A DNA stretch of 64,000 nucleotides from contig JAREIK010010198.1 of assembly GCA_029783825.1 (NCBI GenBank), forward strand, positions 62,001 through 126,000, in the 5' to 3' direction. The notes under the pieces are model-generated. The model searched no databases. It was not told the DNA's origin and saw only the letters and a list, made by a program, of their open reading frames with translations. Numbering within the stretch: position 1 is the stretch's first letter; every line of letters starts with the position of its first letter. The DNA is from Sapria himalayana. Taxonomy: Eukaryota > Streptophyta > Magnoliopsida > Malpighiales > Rafflesiaceae. The translations under genes were made by a program, and so were the position numbers. Shown here piece after piece: positions 23,706 to 37,625 of this stretch.

Positions 23706-26700
23706 TCAGAAAAAATCAATAATAGAATTTTAAATTTTTATTATATAAATAAAACCTATAAACCACTAAATAATCAAACCATTAAACTGGTATACCATAT
23801 ATAATAAATCATAAATCTCATTTTAATTTGTATACACTATAATTTAAAATATTCATTTTAATTATTTATTAGTTCATTTTTTATAGAAATATCAATCACA
23901 AAATAAATAATGAGTGAGACAAATATAATTTTAATAATATATTTTAATCAAAAAAACATAAGCTTATATAAAGAAGTAAAAATTTAAAAACAAAATATTA
24001 TTATTTAGTAATATATTTTACTTTGATTTTGAATCATTATATATAGGTTTTACAATTATAGTTTAATTCCAATCAATCTTAGTAATAATAGTTTTTTAAT
24101 TTATTATTTGATCATTTTTATAATATCAAACAATAAAATTACTTATATTCAATTAAAATGTCTGATAATAATTAAGCTATTATAACTAAATATTATATTT
24201 ACATTTGAAAAAAATTTAAAAATTATTATATTTTCAAAGGTTATAACCTTCAAAAATGATAGAAAATCACAAATATAATTTTTTATTATTTTATTATTTA
24301 AATAAAACTTATAAACCACTAAATGACTAAACATTTAAATCTCTAGACTCCTAAACCACAAAACCCCCTAAATAATTAAACCATTAACCCTATATAAACT
24401 AAATAATAAATAATAAATCTAATTTTTTTTGTATTCATTATAATTTAAATATTCATTTTAATTATTTTTTAGTTTATTTTTATAGAAATATTAATTACAA
24501 AATAAATAATGAGTGAGACAGATATAATTTAAATAAATTATTTTTTATGAAAAAATAGCTTATAAAAATAAAAAAAAATTCAAAAATTTAAAATTTTATT
24601 TAGTAATATAATTTACTTTGATTTTGAATTATTTTGGGTAGCTGCAAATATATTTTAATTAATATCTATCTTATTAATAATTGTTTATTAATTTGTTTTT
24701 TGATCATTATTATAATATATATTAATACATTTTTTATATTGAATCTAAAACAAATATAATTATTAAGATTATTATAACTAAGTACTGTATTCATATTTTA
24801 GAACTTTTAAAAAATTATTATATTTTTAAAGGTTATAACCTTTGAAAATCACGAAAATTCATAAAAATAAATTTTTTTTTTATTTCATTGATTAAATAAA
24901 ACCTATAAACACTTAAATGTGCAAACATATAAACCAATAAACTCCTTAACCCCAAAACCACAAAAAACATAAACCATTAAAGAGTTATACCCTGAATAAT
25001 AAATCATAAATCTCATTTTTATTAGTATTCATTATAATTTTAAATATACATTTTAATTATTTATTCGTTTAATTTTATAGAAATATAAATTAAAAAATAA
25101 ATTATTAGTGAGACAAATAAAATTAAAATAATTTATTTTTCATCAAAAAATATATAGACTTATAAATGGATACAAAAATTTAAAAATTTAAAATTAATAT
25201 TTAGTAAAATATTTCACTTTGATTTTGAGTCATTTTAGGTTTTGCAAATATATTTTAAACAATATTTATCTTATTAATAATTAGTTATTACTTTTTTATG
25301 ATCATTATTATAATATATATCAATAAAATAGTTTATATTGAATTTATATTATATATAATTATTATGATTATTATAATTTCATATTGTATTCACTTTTCAA
25401 AAAAAAATTTAAAAATTATTATATTTTCAAAGGTTATAACCTTCAAAAATCAGAAAAAATAACAAAAATATATTTTTTATTATTTTATTTTTTATATAAA
25501 ACCTATAAACCACTAAATGACTAAATAATAAAATGACTAAACTCCTAAACCCCGAAGCCCATAAATACTTAAAACATTAAATTAGTATAGTCTAAATAAT
25601 AAATCTTAAATCTCACTTTTATTAGTATTCATTATAATTTTAAATATTCATTTTAATTATTTATCATTTTATTTTTATAGAAATATTAATTACAAAATAA
25701 ATTATTAGTGCGACATATATAATTTAAATAATTTATTTTTCATCAAAAAAATTGGTTATAAAAAGAGGCACAATTTTAAAAATAAAAAATTATTTTTTAA
25801 TAATATATCTTATTTTGATTTTGAATCATTTAAGATTTTACAATTATATTTTAATTTATATAATTCTTATAAATACAAGCTTATTAATTATTTACTGATC
25901 ATTATTATAATATCTATTAATTAAATTATTTATATTTAGTTTATATTATATATAATTATTAAGATTATTATACCTAAATAATATATTAAATTTAAAAAAA
26001 ATTAAAATTATTATATTTTCAATGGTTACAACCTTCAAAAATTAAATTAAATCAAAAAAATAAATTTTTTGTTTTTTAATTATTTAAATAAAAACTATAA
26101 TTCACTAAAGGTCTAAACAATTAAATCACTAAATTCCTAAACAACACAACACCTAAATAATTAAACCATTAAACCTGTATATCCTAAATAATAAATAATA
26201 AATCTCAATTTTATTTGTATTCATTATAATTTTAAATATTCATTTTAATTATTTACTAGTTTATTATTATAGAATTATAAATTACAAAATAAATTATGAT
26301 TAAGACAAATAAAATTTAAATAATTTATTTTTAATCAGTAAAATATAAACTTATAAAAAAAGCAAAACATTAAAAAAATTATTATTTAGTAATATATTTT
26401 ACTTAGATTTGAATAAATTTAGATCTTGCAAATACTTTTTAAATAATAACTATTTTATTAATAATAGTTTATTAATTTATTTTTTGATAATAATTATAAT
26501 ATCTAACAATATAATAATTTATATTGAATTTAAATGAATTATAATTATTAAAATTATTATAAATAAATATTATATTTACATTCGGAAAAAATTTAAAAAT
26601 TATTTTATTTTCAAAGTATATAATCTTCAAAAATTAGAAAAATAATAAAAATAAATTTCTTGTCATATCATTGTTTAAATAAAACTTATAAACCACTAAA

Positions 26701-27887
26701 TGCCTAAACACTTAAACATCTAAACTCCTAAACACAAAAGCCCCTAAATATTAAAACCATTAAACTCGTAAACCTTATATATAATTTAAATAATTTATTT
26801 TAATATTAATCACAAAATAAATTATGTATGATACAAATATAATTTAAATAATTTATTTTTCATAAAAAAAATATATAAGCTTATAAAAAGAGGCAAAAAC
26901 TAAAAAACAAAAATTTTTATTTAGTAATAAATTTTACTTAGATTTTGAATAATTTTAGGTTTTACAATTATATTTTTATTTATATCCATCATTATAATAA
27001 TAACATATTAATTTATTTTTTGATAATTGATATCTTATCTATCAATAAAATTGTTTATATTTAGTTTATATTATATATAATTATAATGATTATTATTACT
27101 AAATATTGTATTGATATTTTAAAAAAATTTTAAAATTATTATATTGTCAAAGGTTACCTTTGAAAATGTGAAAAAATATCAAAAATAATTTTTTTATTAT
27201 TTCATTGTTTAAACAAAATCAATAACCACTAAATTCCTAAAAACATAAATCGCTAAATTCCTAAACGAAAAAACCTCTAAATACTTAAAATATTAATCTT
27301 GTATACAATAATAATAATTCATAAATCTCATTTTAATTTTTATTCAGTATAATTATATATTTTTATTTTAATTATTTATCAATTTATTTGTATTGAAATA
27401 TTAATGACAAAATAAATTATTCTTGAGACAGATATAATTTAAATTAATTTGGTATACCCTAAATAATAAAGTATAAATCTCATTTTTTTTTCATTATAAT
27501 TTTAAATATTCATTTTAATTATTTATTTGTTTATTTTTATATAAATATAAATTAAAAAATAAATTATGAGTTAGACATATATAATTTATATATATTATTT
27601 TTCATCAAAATAATATAGATAAACTTATAAAAAGAAGAAAAAATTTCAAAACAAAAAATTATTATATAGTAATATAATTTGCTTGCTTCTGAACCATTAT
27701 AGGTTTTGTAATTATATTATAATTGATATCTATCTTATAAATAATGGATTATTAATTTATTTTTTGATTATTATTAGAATATTTATCAATAATATTATTT
27801 GTATTGAATTTAGATGATATATAAATATAAAGATTATTATTACTAAATATTGTATTCACATTTGAAAAAACTTTTATAATTTTTATA

Positions 27888-27913
27888 TTTTCAAAGGTTA
27901 TAACCTTTGAAAA
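27888..27913. repeat. Perfect 26-bp palindrome
   Basis: Exact copy of the satellite palindrome, about 490 bp before the polarity switch at 28394. Confidence 0.95.
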
Positions 27914-28379
27914 TATAAAAAAATAATAAAAATAAATATTTTGTTATTTTAATTTTTATATACAACCTATAAACCAGTAAATGCATATACAATTAAATCA
28001 GTAAACTCCTAAAGCTCGTAATACCTAAATACATAAACCAATAAACTACTATATACTACTTAATAATTAAGAAATCTAATTTTTATTTCAATTTATTATA
28101 ATTTAAAATATTAATTTTAATTATCAATTAGTTTATTTTTATATAAATTTTTATTACAAAATAAATTATGAGTGTGACAAATATTATTTAAATAATTTAT
28201 TTATAATAAAAAAAAATATAAACGCTTATAAAATAAGTAAAAATTTAAAAATTAAAAATTATTATCCAATAATATTTTTTATTTTAATTTTGAATCAATT
28301 TGGGTTTTGTAAATATTTTTAAATTAATATCTATCTTATTATTAATAGTTTATTAATTTAATTTTTGATCATTATTATA

Positions 28380-28410
28380 ATATCTATCAATAAAAATTAG
28401 ATTTATTAAT
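28380..28410. other. Satellite polarity switch, '+' to '-'
   Basis: To the left the monomer reads in '+' order and is cut in the ATATCTATCAATAAAA block. From about 28395 the text reads as '-' polarity, starting in the AT core (ATTAGATTTATTAATTATT) and followed by the reverse-complement octamer block (TTTANNNN). The two sides are not mirror images of each other at the join, so this is a breakpoint between non-equivalent monomer positions and not a simple fold-back. Confidence 0.85.
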
Positions 28411-29554
28411 TATTAAGTAGTATATAGAAGTTTAATAGTTTATGTATTTAGGCATTACGAGGTTTAGAAGTTTACTATTTTAACTATGTATGCCTTTAGT
28501 GGTTTATAGTTTTTATTTAAAAAATAAAATAAAATAAATTATTTTTATTATTTTTTGATATTTTCAAAGGTTATAACCATTGAAAATATAATAATTTTTA
28601 AATTTTTTTCAAAAAGTGAATAAATATTTATTTATAATAATCATAATAATTATATATCATATAAATTCAATATAAACAATTTTATTGATAGATATTCTAA
28701 TAATTATCAAAAAATAATTTAAAAATCTATTATGAATAACATTGATATTACTTAAAAAATAATATCAAAACCTAAAATGATTCAAAAGCAAAGAAAAATA
28801 TATAACTTAATAATAATAATAATAATTTGTTTTTAAATTTTTATTCTTTTTATAAGCTTATTTATTTTTTGATTAAAAATAATTTTTATAAATTATATTT
28901 TTAACTTATAATTTATTTTATAATTAATATATATATATAAATAAAAAACTAAAGAATGAATATAAATTTTTTAAATTTTAATGAAAACAAATAAAAATGA
29001 GATTTATTAATTATTAATTCGGGTATACCTGTTTAAAGGATTATCTAAATAGGGGTATTGGGATTTTGTAGTTTATTGATAAATGTGTTTAAGCATTTAG
29101 TGGTTTATAGGTTTTATTTAAACAATAAAATAAAAAAAATATTTTTTTTATTTTTTAACATGTTAAAAGGTTATAATCTTTGAAAATATAATAATTTTAA
29201 AATTTTTTTCAAAAGTGAATATATTCTTTAGTTATAATAATTATTAAATATATATATCACATAAATTAAATATAAACATATTTATTGATAAATATTATAA
29301 TAATGATAAAAAAAATAATTTAATAATCTATTATTAATAAGTTAGATATCAATTAAAATATAATCACAAAACATAAAATGATTGAGAAACAAAGCAAAAT
29401 ATATTACTATATAATAATTTTGTTTTTAGTTTTTTTCTTATTTTAATTAGTTTATCTATATTTTTTTTCGATAAATTATTTATATAAATTATATTTGTAT
29501 AACTTATACTTTATTTTGTAATTAATATTTATATAAAAATAAACAAATAAATAA

Positions 29555-31733
29555 TTAAAATGAATATTTAAAATTATAATGAAAAAAAAATGAGATTTAT
29601 TATTTATTATTTAGAGTATACCGGTTTAATTTAATTTATATCTATCTCACTAATAATTATTTTTCTAATTAATATTTCTATAAAAATAAACTGATAAATA
29701 ATTAAAAAAAAATTTAAAATTATACATAATAAAAATAAAATTTAGATTTATAATTTTTTATAAATGTATACCAATTTAATGGTTTATAGGTTTTAAAGGT
29801 TTTGTCGTTTAGGAGTTTAGAAATTTATGTTTTTAAGCATTTAGTGGTTTATAGGTTTTATTTAAATAATGAAATAACAAAAAATTTATTTTTGATAATT
29901 TTTCAAATTTTCAAAAGTTATTACATTTAAAAATTTATTATAATTTTAAAATTTTTTAAAAATGTTGATACAATATTTAGTAATAATTATTATTATAACT
30001 ATATATAATATCAACTATATATAAACAAATTTATTGATAGATATTATATCAATTATCAAAAAATAAGTTAATAAACTATTATTAATATGATAGATATAAT
30101 TTAAAATATAATTAAAAAAGCTAAAATGATTCAAAATCAAAGATAAATTTATTTCTAAATAATAATTTTTTTTGTTTTTGCATCATTTTATAAGCTTATA
30201 TATTTTTTTGATGAAAAATATATTATTTAAATTAAATTTGTCACTCAAAATTTATCTCGTAATTAATATTAATATAAATTATTTAAATTATATTTAACAT
30301 TTACGAGTTTAAAGGTTTATTTATTTAGGGGCTTCGAGGTTTAGGAGCTTAGAGATTTATGTATTTAGGCATTTAATGGTTTATAAGTTTAATTTAAAAA
30401 ATTATATAACAAAAAATTTATTTTTGTTATTTTTTATCAATTTTGAAGGTTATAACCTTTGAAAATATAATAATTTTTAAATTTGTTTTATATGGGAATA
30501 CTATATTTAGTTATGATAATCTTAATAATTATATATCATGTTAATTCAATATAAACAATTATATTGATGGATATTATATTAATGTTCAAAAAATAAATTA
30601 ACATATTATTATTAAATAGATAGATATATTTAAAATATATTTGCAAAACGTAAATTTATTCAAAATCAAAATAAACTATATTACTAAATAATATTTTATT
30701 TGATGTTTTGCTTCTTTTTATAAGTTTATATTTTTTTTTATTAAAATTAAATTATTTAAATTATATTTGTCTTCCTCATAATTTATTTTTAATTTATAAT
30801 TCTATAAAAATAAACTTATAAATATTAAAATGAATATTTAAAACTATAATGAATACAAAAAAATTGATATTTATTATTTATTATTCAGGATATACTAGTT
30901 TAATGGTTTAATTATTTAGGTATTTTGGGGTTTATTGATCTAAGTGTTTAGGCCTTCAGTGATTTATAGTTTTTATTTAAAGAATGAAAAAATAAAAAAT
31001 TTAATTTTTTGATTTTTTTTAAAAATTTCAATGGTTATAACCTTTGAAAATATAATAAATTTTAATTTTTTTTAAATGTGAATATAATATTTAGTTATAA
31101 TAATCTTAATAATTATATATAATGTAAACTCAATATTAATAATTTTATTAAGACATTATAATAATGATCAAAAAAAAATTAAAAACTATTATTAATAATA
31201 ATCATATAAATTAAAATATAATTGCAAAATCCAAAATGATTCAAAAAATAAATAAAATATATTAATAAATAATAAATTTTTGTTTTTAAAATTTTTGCCT
31301 CTTTTTATAAGCATATTTATTTTTTTCATATAAAATAAATTATTTAAAATAGATCCGTCTCACTAATAATTTATTTTGTAATTAATATTTCTATAAAAAT
31401 AAACTGATAAATAATTAAAATAAAAATTTAAAATTATACTTAATAAAAATTAAATTTGGATTTATGATTATTTATTAATGTACACGTGTTTAATGGTTTA
31501 AGTATTTAGAGGTTTTGTCGTTTTGGAGTTTAGCAATTTATGTTTTTAGACATTTTGTGGTTTATAAGTTTTATTTGAACAATAAAATAACAAAAAAAAA
31601 TTTGTAATTTTTTTTCATTTTCATAGGTTATAACCTTTGAAATGTGAATATAATATTTAGTTATAATAATATTAATAATTATATATCATATAATTCAATA
31701 TAATAATTTTATTGATAGATAATATAATAATGA
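29555..31733 (-). repeat. 2.19-kb tandem duplication, unit 1
   Basis: Nearly identical to the following unit at an offset of 2186-2190 bp, checked at several landmarks: TCACTCAAAA at 30241 and 32429, ATTGCAAAATCC at 31221 and 33411, TACACGTG at 31481 and 33668. It spans about four monomers. Its last ~330 bp also match 52.4-52.8 kb closely, so the right end was joined to a monomer of another type. Confidence 0.85.
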
Positions 31734-33700
31734 GTAAATAATTAAAATGAATATTTAAAATTATAATGAAAAAAAATGAGATTTATTATTTATTATTTAG
31801 AGTATACCAGTTTAATTTAATTTATATCTGTCTCACTAATAATTATTTTTCTAATTAATATTTTTATAAAAATAAACTGATAAATAATTAAAATAAAAAT
31901 TTTAAAATTATACATAATAAAAATAAAATTGAGATTTATAATTTTTTATAAATGTATACCAATTTAATGGTTTAAGTATTTAAAGGTTTTGTCATTTAGG
32001 AGTTTAGCAATTTATGTTTTTAGGCATTTAGTGGTTTATAGGTTTTATTTAAATAATGAAATAACAAAAAAATTATTTTTGATAATTTTTCAAATTTTGA
32101 AAAGTTATAACATTTGAAAATTTATTATAATTTTAAAATTTTTTAAAAATGTTGATACAATATTTAGTAATAATAATTATTATAACTATATATAATATCA
32201 ACTATATATAAACAATTTTATTGATAGATATTATATCAATTATCAAAAAATAAATTAATAAACTATTATTAATATGATAGATATAAATTAAAATATAATT
32301 AAAAAAGCTAAAATGATTCAAAATCAAAGATAAATTTATTACTAAATAATAATTTTTTTTTGTTTTTGCATCATTTTATAAGCTTATATATTTTTTTGAT
32401 GAAAAATATATTATTTAAATTAAATTTGTCACTCAAAATTTATCTCGTAATTAATATTAATATAAATTATTTAAATTATATTTAAGGGTTACGAGTTTAA
32501 AGGTTTATTTATTTAGGGGCTTCGAGGTTTAGGAGCTTAGAGATTTATGTATTTAGGCATTTAATAGTTTATAAGTTTAATTTAAAAAATTATATAACAA
32601 AAAATTTATTTTTGTTATTTTTTATCATTTTTGAAGGTTATAACCTTTGAAAATATAATAATTTTTAAATTTGTTTTATATGGGAATACTATATTTAGTT
32701 ATGATAATCTTAATAATTATATATCATGTTAATTCAATATAAACAATTATATTGATGGATATTATATTAATGTTCAAAAATAAATTAACAATATTATTAT
32801 TAAATAGATAGATATATTTAAAATATATTTGCAAAACGTAAATTTATTCAAAATCAAAATAAACTATATTACTAAATAATATTTTATTTGATGTTTTGCT
32901 TCTTTTTATAAGTTTATATTTTTTTTATTAAAATTAAATTATTTAAATTATATTTGTCTTCCTCATAATTTATTTTTAATTTATAATTCTATAAAAATAA
33001 ACTTATAAATATTAAAATGAATATTTAAAACTATAATGAATACAAAAAAATTGATATTTATTATTTATTATTCAGGATATACTAGTTTAATGGTTTAATT
33101 ATTTAGGTATTTTGGGGTTTATTGATCTAAGTGTTTAGGCCTTCAGTGATTTATACGTTTTTATTTAAAGAATGAAAAAATAAAAAATTTAATTTTTTGA
33201 TTTTTTTTAAAAATTTCAATGGTTATAACCTTTTGAAAATATAATAAATTTTAATTTTTTTTAAATGTGAATATAATATTTAGTTATAATAATCTTAATA
33301 ATTATATATAATGTAAACTCAATATTAATAATTTTATTAAGACATATTATAATAATGATCAAAAAAAATTAAAAACTGTTATTAATAATAATCATATAAA
33401 TTAAAATATAATTGCAAAATCCAAAATGATTCAAAAAATAAATAAAATATATTAATAAATAATAAATTCTTGTTTTTAAAATTTTGCATCTTTTTTATAA
33501 GCATATTTATTTTTTTCATAAAATAAATTATTTAAAATAGATCCGTCTCACTAATAATTTATTTTGTAATTAATATTTCTATAAAAAAAACTGATAGATA
33601 ATTAAAATAAAAATTTAAAATTATACTTAATAAAAATTAAATTGAGATTTATGATTATTTATTAATGTACACGTGTTTAATGATTTAAGTATTTAAATGT
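31734..33700 (-). repeat. 2.19-kb tandem duplication, unit 2
   Basis: Second copy of the preceding unit, starting at the join near 31733 where a TAATGAGTAAA context breaks into ATAATTAAAATGAATATT. The similarity fades after about 33.7 kb. The few differences (single bases and 1-bp length changes in A/T runs) make this one of the younger events in the window. Confidence 0.8.
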
Positions 33701-34973
33701 TTTGTCATTTTGGAGTTTAGCAATTTATCTTTTCAGGTATTTAGTGGTTTATAGGTTTTATTAAAACAATAAATAACAAAAAAAATAATTAACTTTTTCT
33801 CATTTTCATAGGTTATATAACCTTTGAAAATATAATATTTTTTAAAATTTTTTGAAATGTGAATACAATATTTAGTTATTTTAATATTAATAATTATATA
33901 ACATATAATTCAATATAAATAATTTTATTGATATATAATATAATAATGATCAAAAATTAAATTAATAAACTATTAATAATAAAATAGATATTAATTAAAA
34001 AATATTTACAATACCGAAATCATTTCAAGATTAAACAAAAATATATTACTGAATAATAATTTTAATTTTTATATTTTAATTCTTTTATAAGTTTCTATAT
34101 TTTTTTGATTAAAAATAAATTATTTAAATTATATTTTTCGCACTCATAATTTATTTCGTAATAAATATTTTCTAAAAATAAACTAATAAATAATAAAATC
34201 AATATTTAAATTATAATAAATAAAATAAAAATTAGATTTATTAATTATTAAGTAGTATATAGTGGTTTAATGGTTTATATATTTAGAAGTTTACAGATTT
34301 AATTATATATGCATTTAATGGTTTATATGTTTTATTTAAAAATAAAAAAACAAAATTTTTTTTTTTATTTTTTGATATTTCAAAGGTTATAACCTTTTAT
34401 AATATAATAATTTTTAAATTTTTTTCAAAAGTGAATTCAATATTTAGTTATAATAATCATTATATTTATATTTCATATAAATTCAATATAAATAATTTTA
34501 TTGATATATATTCTAATAATGATCAAAAAATAAATTAATAATCTTTTATTAATAAGATAGATATCAATTAAAATATAATTACAATAACTAAAATGATAAA
34601 GAAGGAAAGCAAAATATATTACTATATAATAAATTTTTGTTTTGAAATTTTTTCTTCTTTTTATAAGTTTATCTATATTTTTTGATGAAAAATAATTTAT
34701 ATAAATTATATCTGTCTAACTCATTATTTATATTGTAATTAATATTTAATAAAAATAAATGAATAAATAATTAAAATGAATATTTTAAATTATAATAAAA
34801 AATAATATTGAGATTTATTATTTATTATTTAGGGTATACCAGTTTAATAGGATTCTCTATATAGGGTTTTCGAGATTTTGGAGTATTTACGTAAGTGTTT
34901 AGGCATTTAGTAGTTTATAGGATTTATTTAAACAATGAAATGACAAAAAAATTATTTTTGATATTTTCTCACA

Positions 34974-34999
34974 TTTTCAAAGGTTATAACCTTTGAAAA
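34974..34999. repeat. Perfect 26-bp palindrome
   Basis: Exact copy of the satellite palindrome in the '-' arm. It pairs with the near-perfect copy at 11361-11386 on the '+' arm. Confidence 0.95.
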
Positions 35000-36572
35000 T
35001 TTAATAATTTTAAATTATTTTAAAAATATGAATACAATATTTAGTAATAAGAATCATTATAATTATATATAATATAATTATAAATATAAACAATTTTATT
35101 GATAGATATGATATCAATTATCAAAAAATAAATTAATATGCTATTATTAATATGATAGATATAAATTAAAATATAATAGCAAAATCTAAAATTATACAAA
35201 ATCAAAGTAAAATTTATTACCAAATAATAATTTTTGTTTTTTAGGGTTTCCTTCTTTTTATAAGCTTTTATTTTTTGTTGATGAAAAATAAATTATTTAA
35301 ATTATATTTAAGGTTTACGAGTTTAAAGTTTTAAGTATTTAGTGGCTTTTGTGTTTATGAGTTTATAGATTTAAGTGTTTTGTCATTTAGTTGTCTATAA
35401 GTTTTATTTAAACAATGATATAACAAAAAATTTATTTTTATTTTTTTTTCTAATTTTTGAAGGTTATAACCTTTGAAATATAAAAATTTCTAAATTTTTT
35501 TCAAATGTAAATATAATATTTAGTTATAATAATTTTAATAAATATAAGTCATTTAATTCAATATAAATAATAACATTGCTAGATATTAGAATAATGATCA
35601 ATAAATAAATTAATAAACTATTATTAATATGATAGATATTATTTAAAATATATTTGCAAATCTAAATTTATTCAAAATCAAAGTATATATTACTTAATAA
35701 TAATTTTTTTTAATATTTTGCTTTTTTTTATTAGTTTATATTTTTGTTATTAAAAATAAATTATTTAAATTATATTTGTCTTCCTCATAATTTATTTTGT
35801 AATTTATAATTCTATAATAATAAACTAATAAATAATTAAATAAATATTTAAATTATAATGAATACAAATAAAATTGAGATTTATTATTTATTATTCAGGA
35901 TATACAGGTTTAATGGTTTAAGTATTTAGGTGTTTGGGGTTTATTCATTTAAGTGTTTATGCCTTTGGTGATTTTATCTAATTTTGGAAGGTTATAACCT
36001 TTGAAAATATAATAATTTTTAATTTTTTTAAAATGTGAATATAATATTTAGTTATACTAATCTTCATAATTATATATAATCTAAAATCAAAATAATAATT
36101 TTATTAATAGATATTATAATAATGATCAATAAATAAATTAATAAACTATTATTAATTAGAATGATCTAAATTAAAATATAATTGCAAATTTAAAATAATT
36201 CAAAATTAAATTAAAATAAATTACTAAATAATAATATTTTGTTTTAAAAATTTTGCTTCTTTTTATGATCTTATATTTTTTTGTTGAAAGATAAATTATT
36301 TATATTATATCTGCCTCACTATAATTTATTTTGTAATTAATATTTCAATAAAAATAAACTGATAAATAATTAAAACGAATATTTAAAATTATAATGAATA
36401 CTAATAAAATGAGATTTATTATTTATTATTTAAAGTATACTAATTTAAAGGCATATTTATTTATGGACTTCGGAATTTAGGAGTTTAGTCATTAAGAATT
36501 TAGGTATTTTATGGTTTATAGATTTTATTTAAAAAATCTAATAACATATAATTTATTTTTTATTTTTTCTTA

Positions 36573-36598
36573 TTTTCAAAGGTTATAACCTTTGAAAA
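36573..36598. repeat. Perfect 26-bp palindrome
   Basis: Exact copy, the inverted-arm counterpart of 9793-9818. Both members of the pair are intact. Confidence 0.95.
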
Positions 36599-37599
36599 TA
36601 TAATAATTTTTAAATTTTTTTAAAATGTGAAAATATTATTATGTAATAATCATTTATATAATTATATATTATGTAAATTCAATATAAATAATTTTTTTTA
36701 TAGATATTATGATGATGATAATAAAATAAAATAATAAACTATTATTAATAAGATAGATATTAAATAAAATTTATTTGAAAAACCTAAAATGATGCAAAAT
36801 CAAAGTAAAATATATTAATAAGATAGATATTAAATAAAACTATTATTAATAAGATAAAATATACAGGTTTAAAAGATTATATATTTAGGCATTATGGGAT
36901 TTAAGAATTTAGTGATTTAAGTGTTTCGGCATTTAGTAGTTTATAAGTTTTATTTAAAAAATAAAATTACAAAAAATTTTATTTGTTATTTGTTCTCATT
37001 TTTGAAGGATATAACCTTTGAAAATATAACTAATTATTAAATTTTTTTGAAATGTGAATACTATATTTAGTTATGATAATCTTTATAATTATATATCATG
37101 TAAATTCAATATAAACAATTATATTGATATATATTATAATAATGATCATACAAAAGATTAATAATCAATTATTAATAAGATAAATATTGTTTAAAATATA
37201 TTTACCAAACCTAAAATGATTCAAAATCAAAGTGAAATAGTTTACTAATTATTAATTTTAAATTTTTAAATTTTTTTATCCATTTATAAGCCTATATATT
37301 TTTTGATGAAAAATAAATTATTTAAATTATATTTGTCTCACTATTAATTTATTTTTTAATTTATATTTCTATCAAAATAAACTAATAAATAATTAAAATG
37401 TATATATAAAATTATAATGAATACTAATAAAAATGAGATTTATGATTTATTATTTCGGGTTTACCTATTTAATGCTTTAAGTTTATTGTTGTTTTGGGCT
37501 TAATGACTTTATTGAATTATATGTTTGCACATTTATGTGTTTATAGGTTTTATTTAATCAATTAAATAACAAAAATTTTATTTATATGAATTTTCGTGA

Positions 37600-37625
37600 T
37601 TTTCAAAGGTTATAACCTTTGAAAA
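37600..37625. repeat. Perfect 26-bp palindrome
   Basis: Exact copy, the inverted-arm counterpart of 8769-8794. Both members of the pair are intact. Confidence 0.95.

Larger units (their letters stand above)
23127..28394 (+). repeat. Satellite array, '+' polarity, block 3
   Basis: Begins inside a palindrome arm and continues with palindrome centres near 23692, 24239, 24833, 25432, 26022, 26615, 27150 (shortened centre) and 27900, spaced about 530-750 bp. The first monomers match those after 2118 (offset about 21.0 kb, later about 21.85 kb). The block is therefore a copy of the stretch following island copy 1 with its island replaced by the truncated one. It ends at the polarity switch. No gene is seen. 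Confidence 0.93.

Noticed and set aside
28380..28410. The 28.39-kb switch as a giant perfect palindrome or fold-back.
   Set aside because: The sequences on the two sides of the join are from different monomer positions and are not reverse complements of each other.
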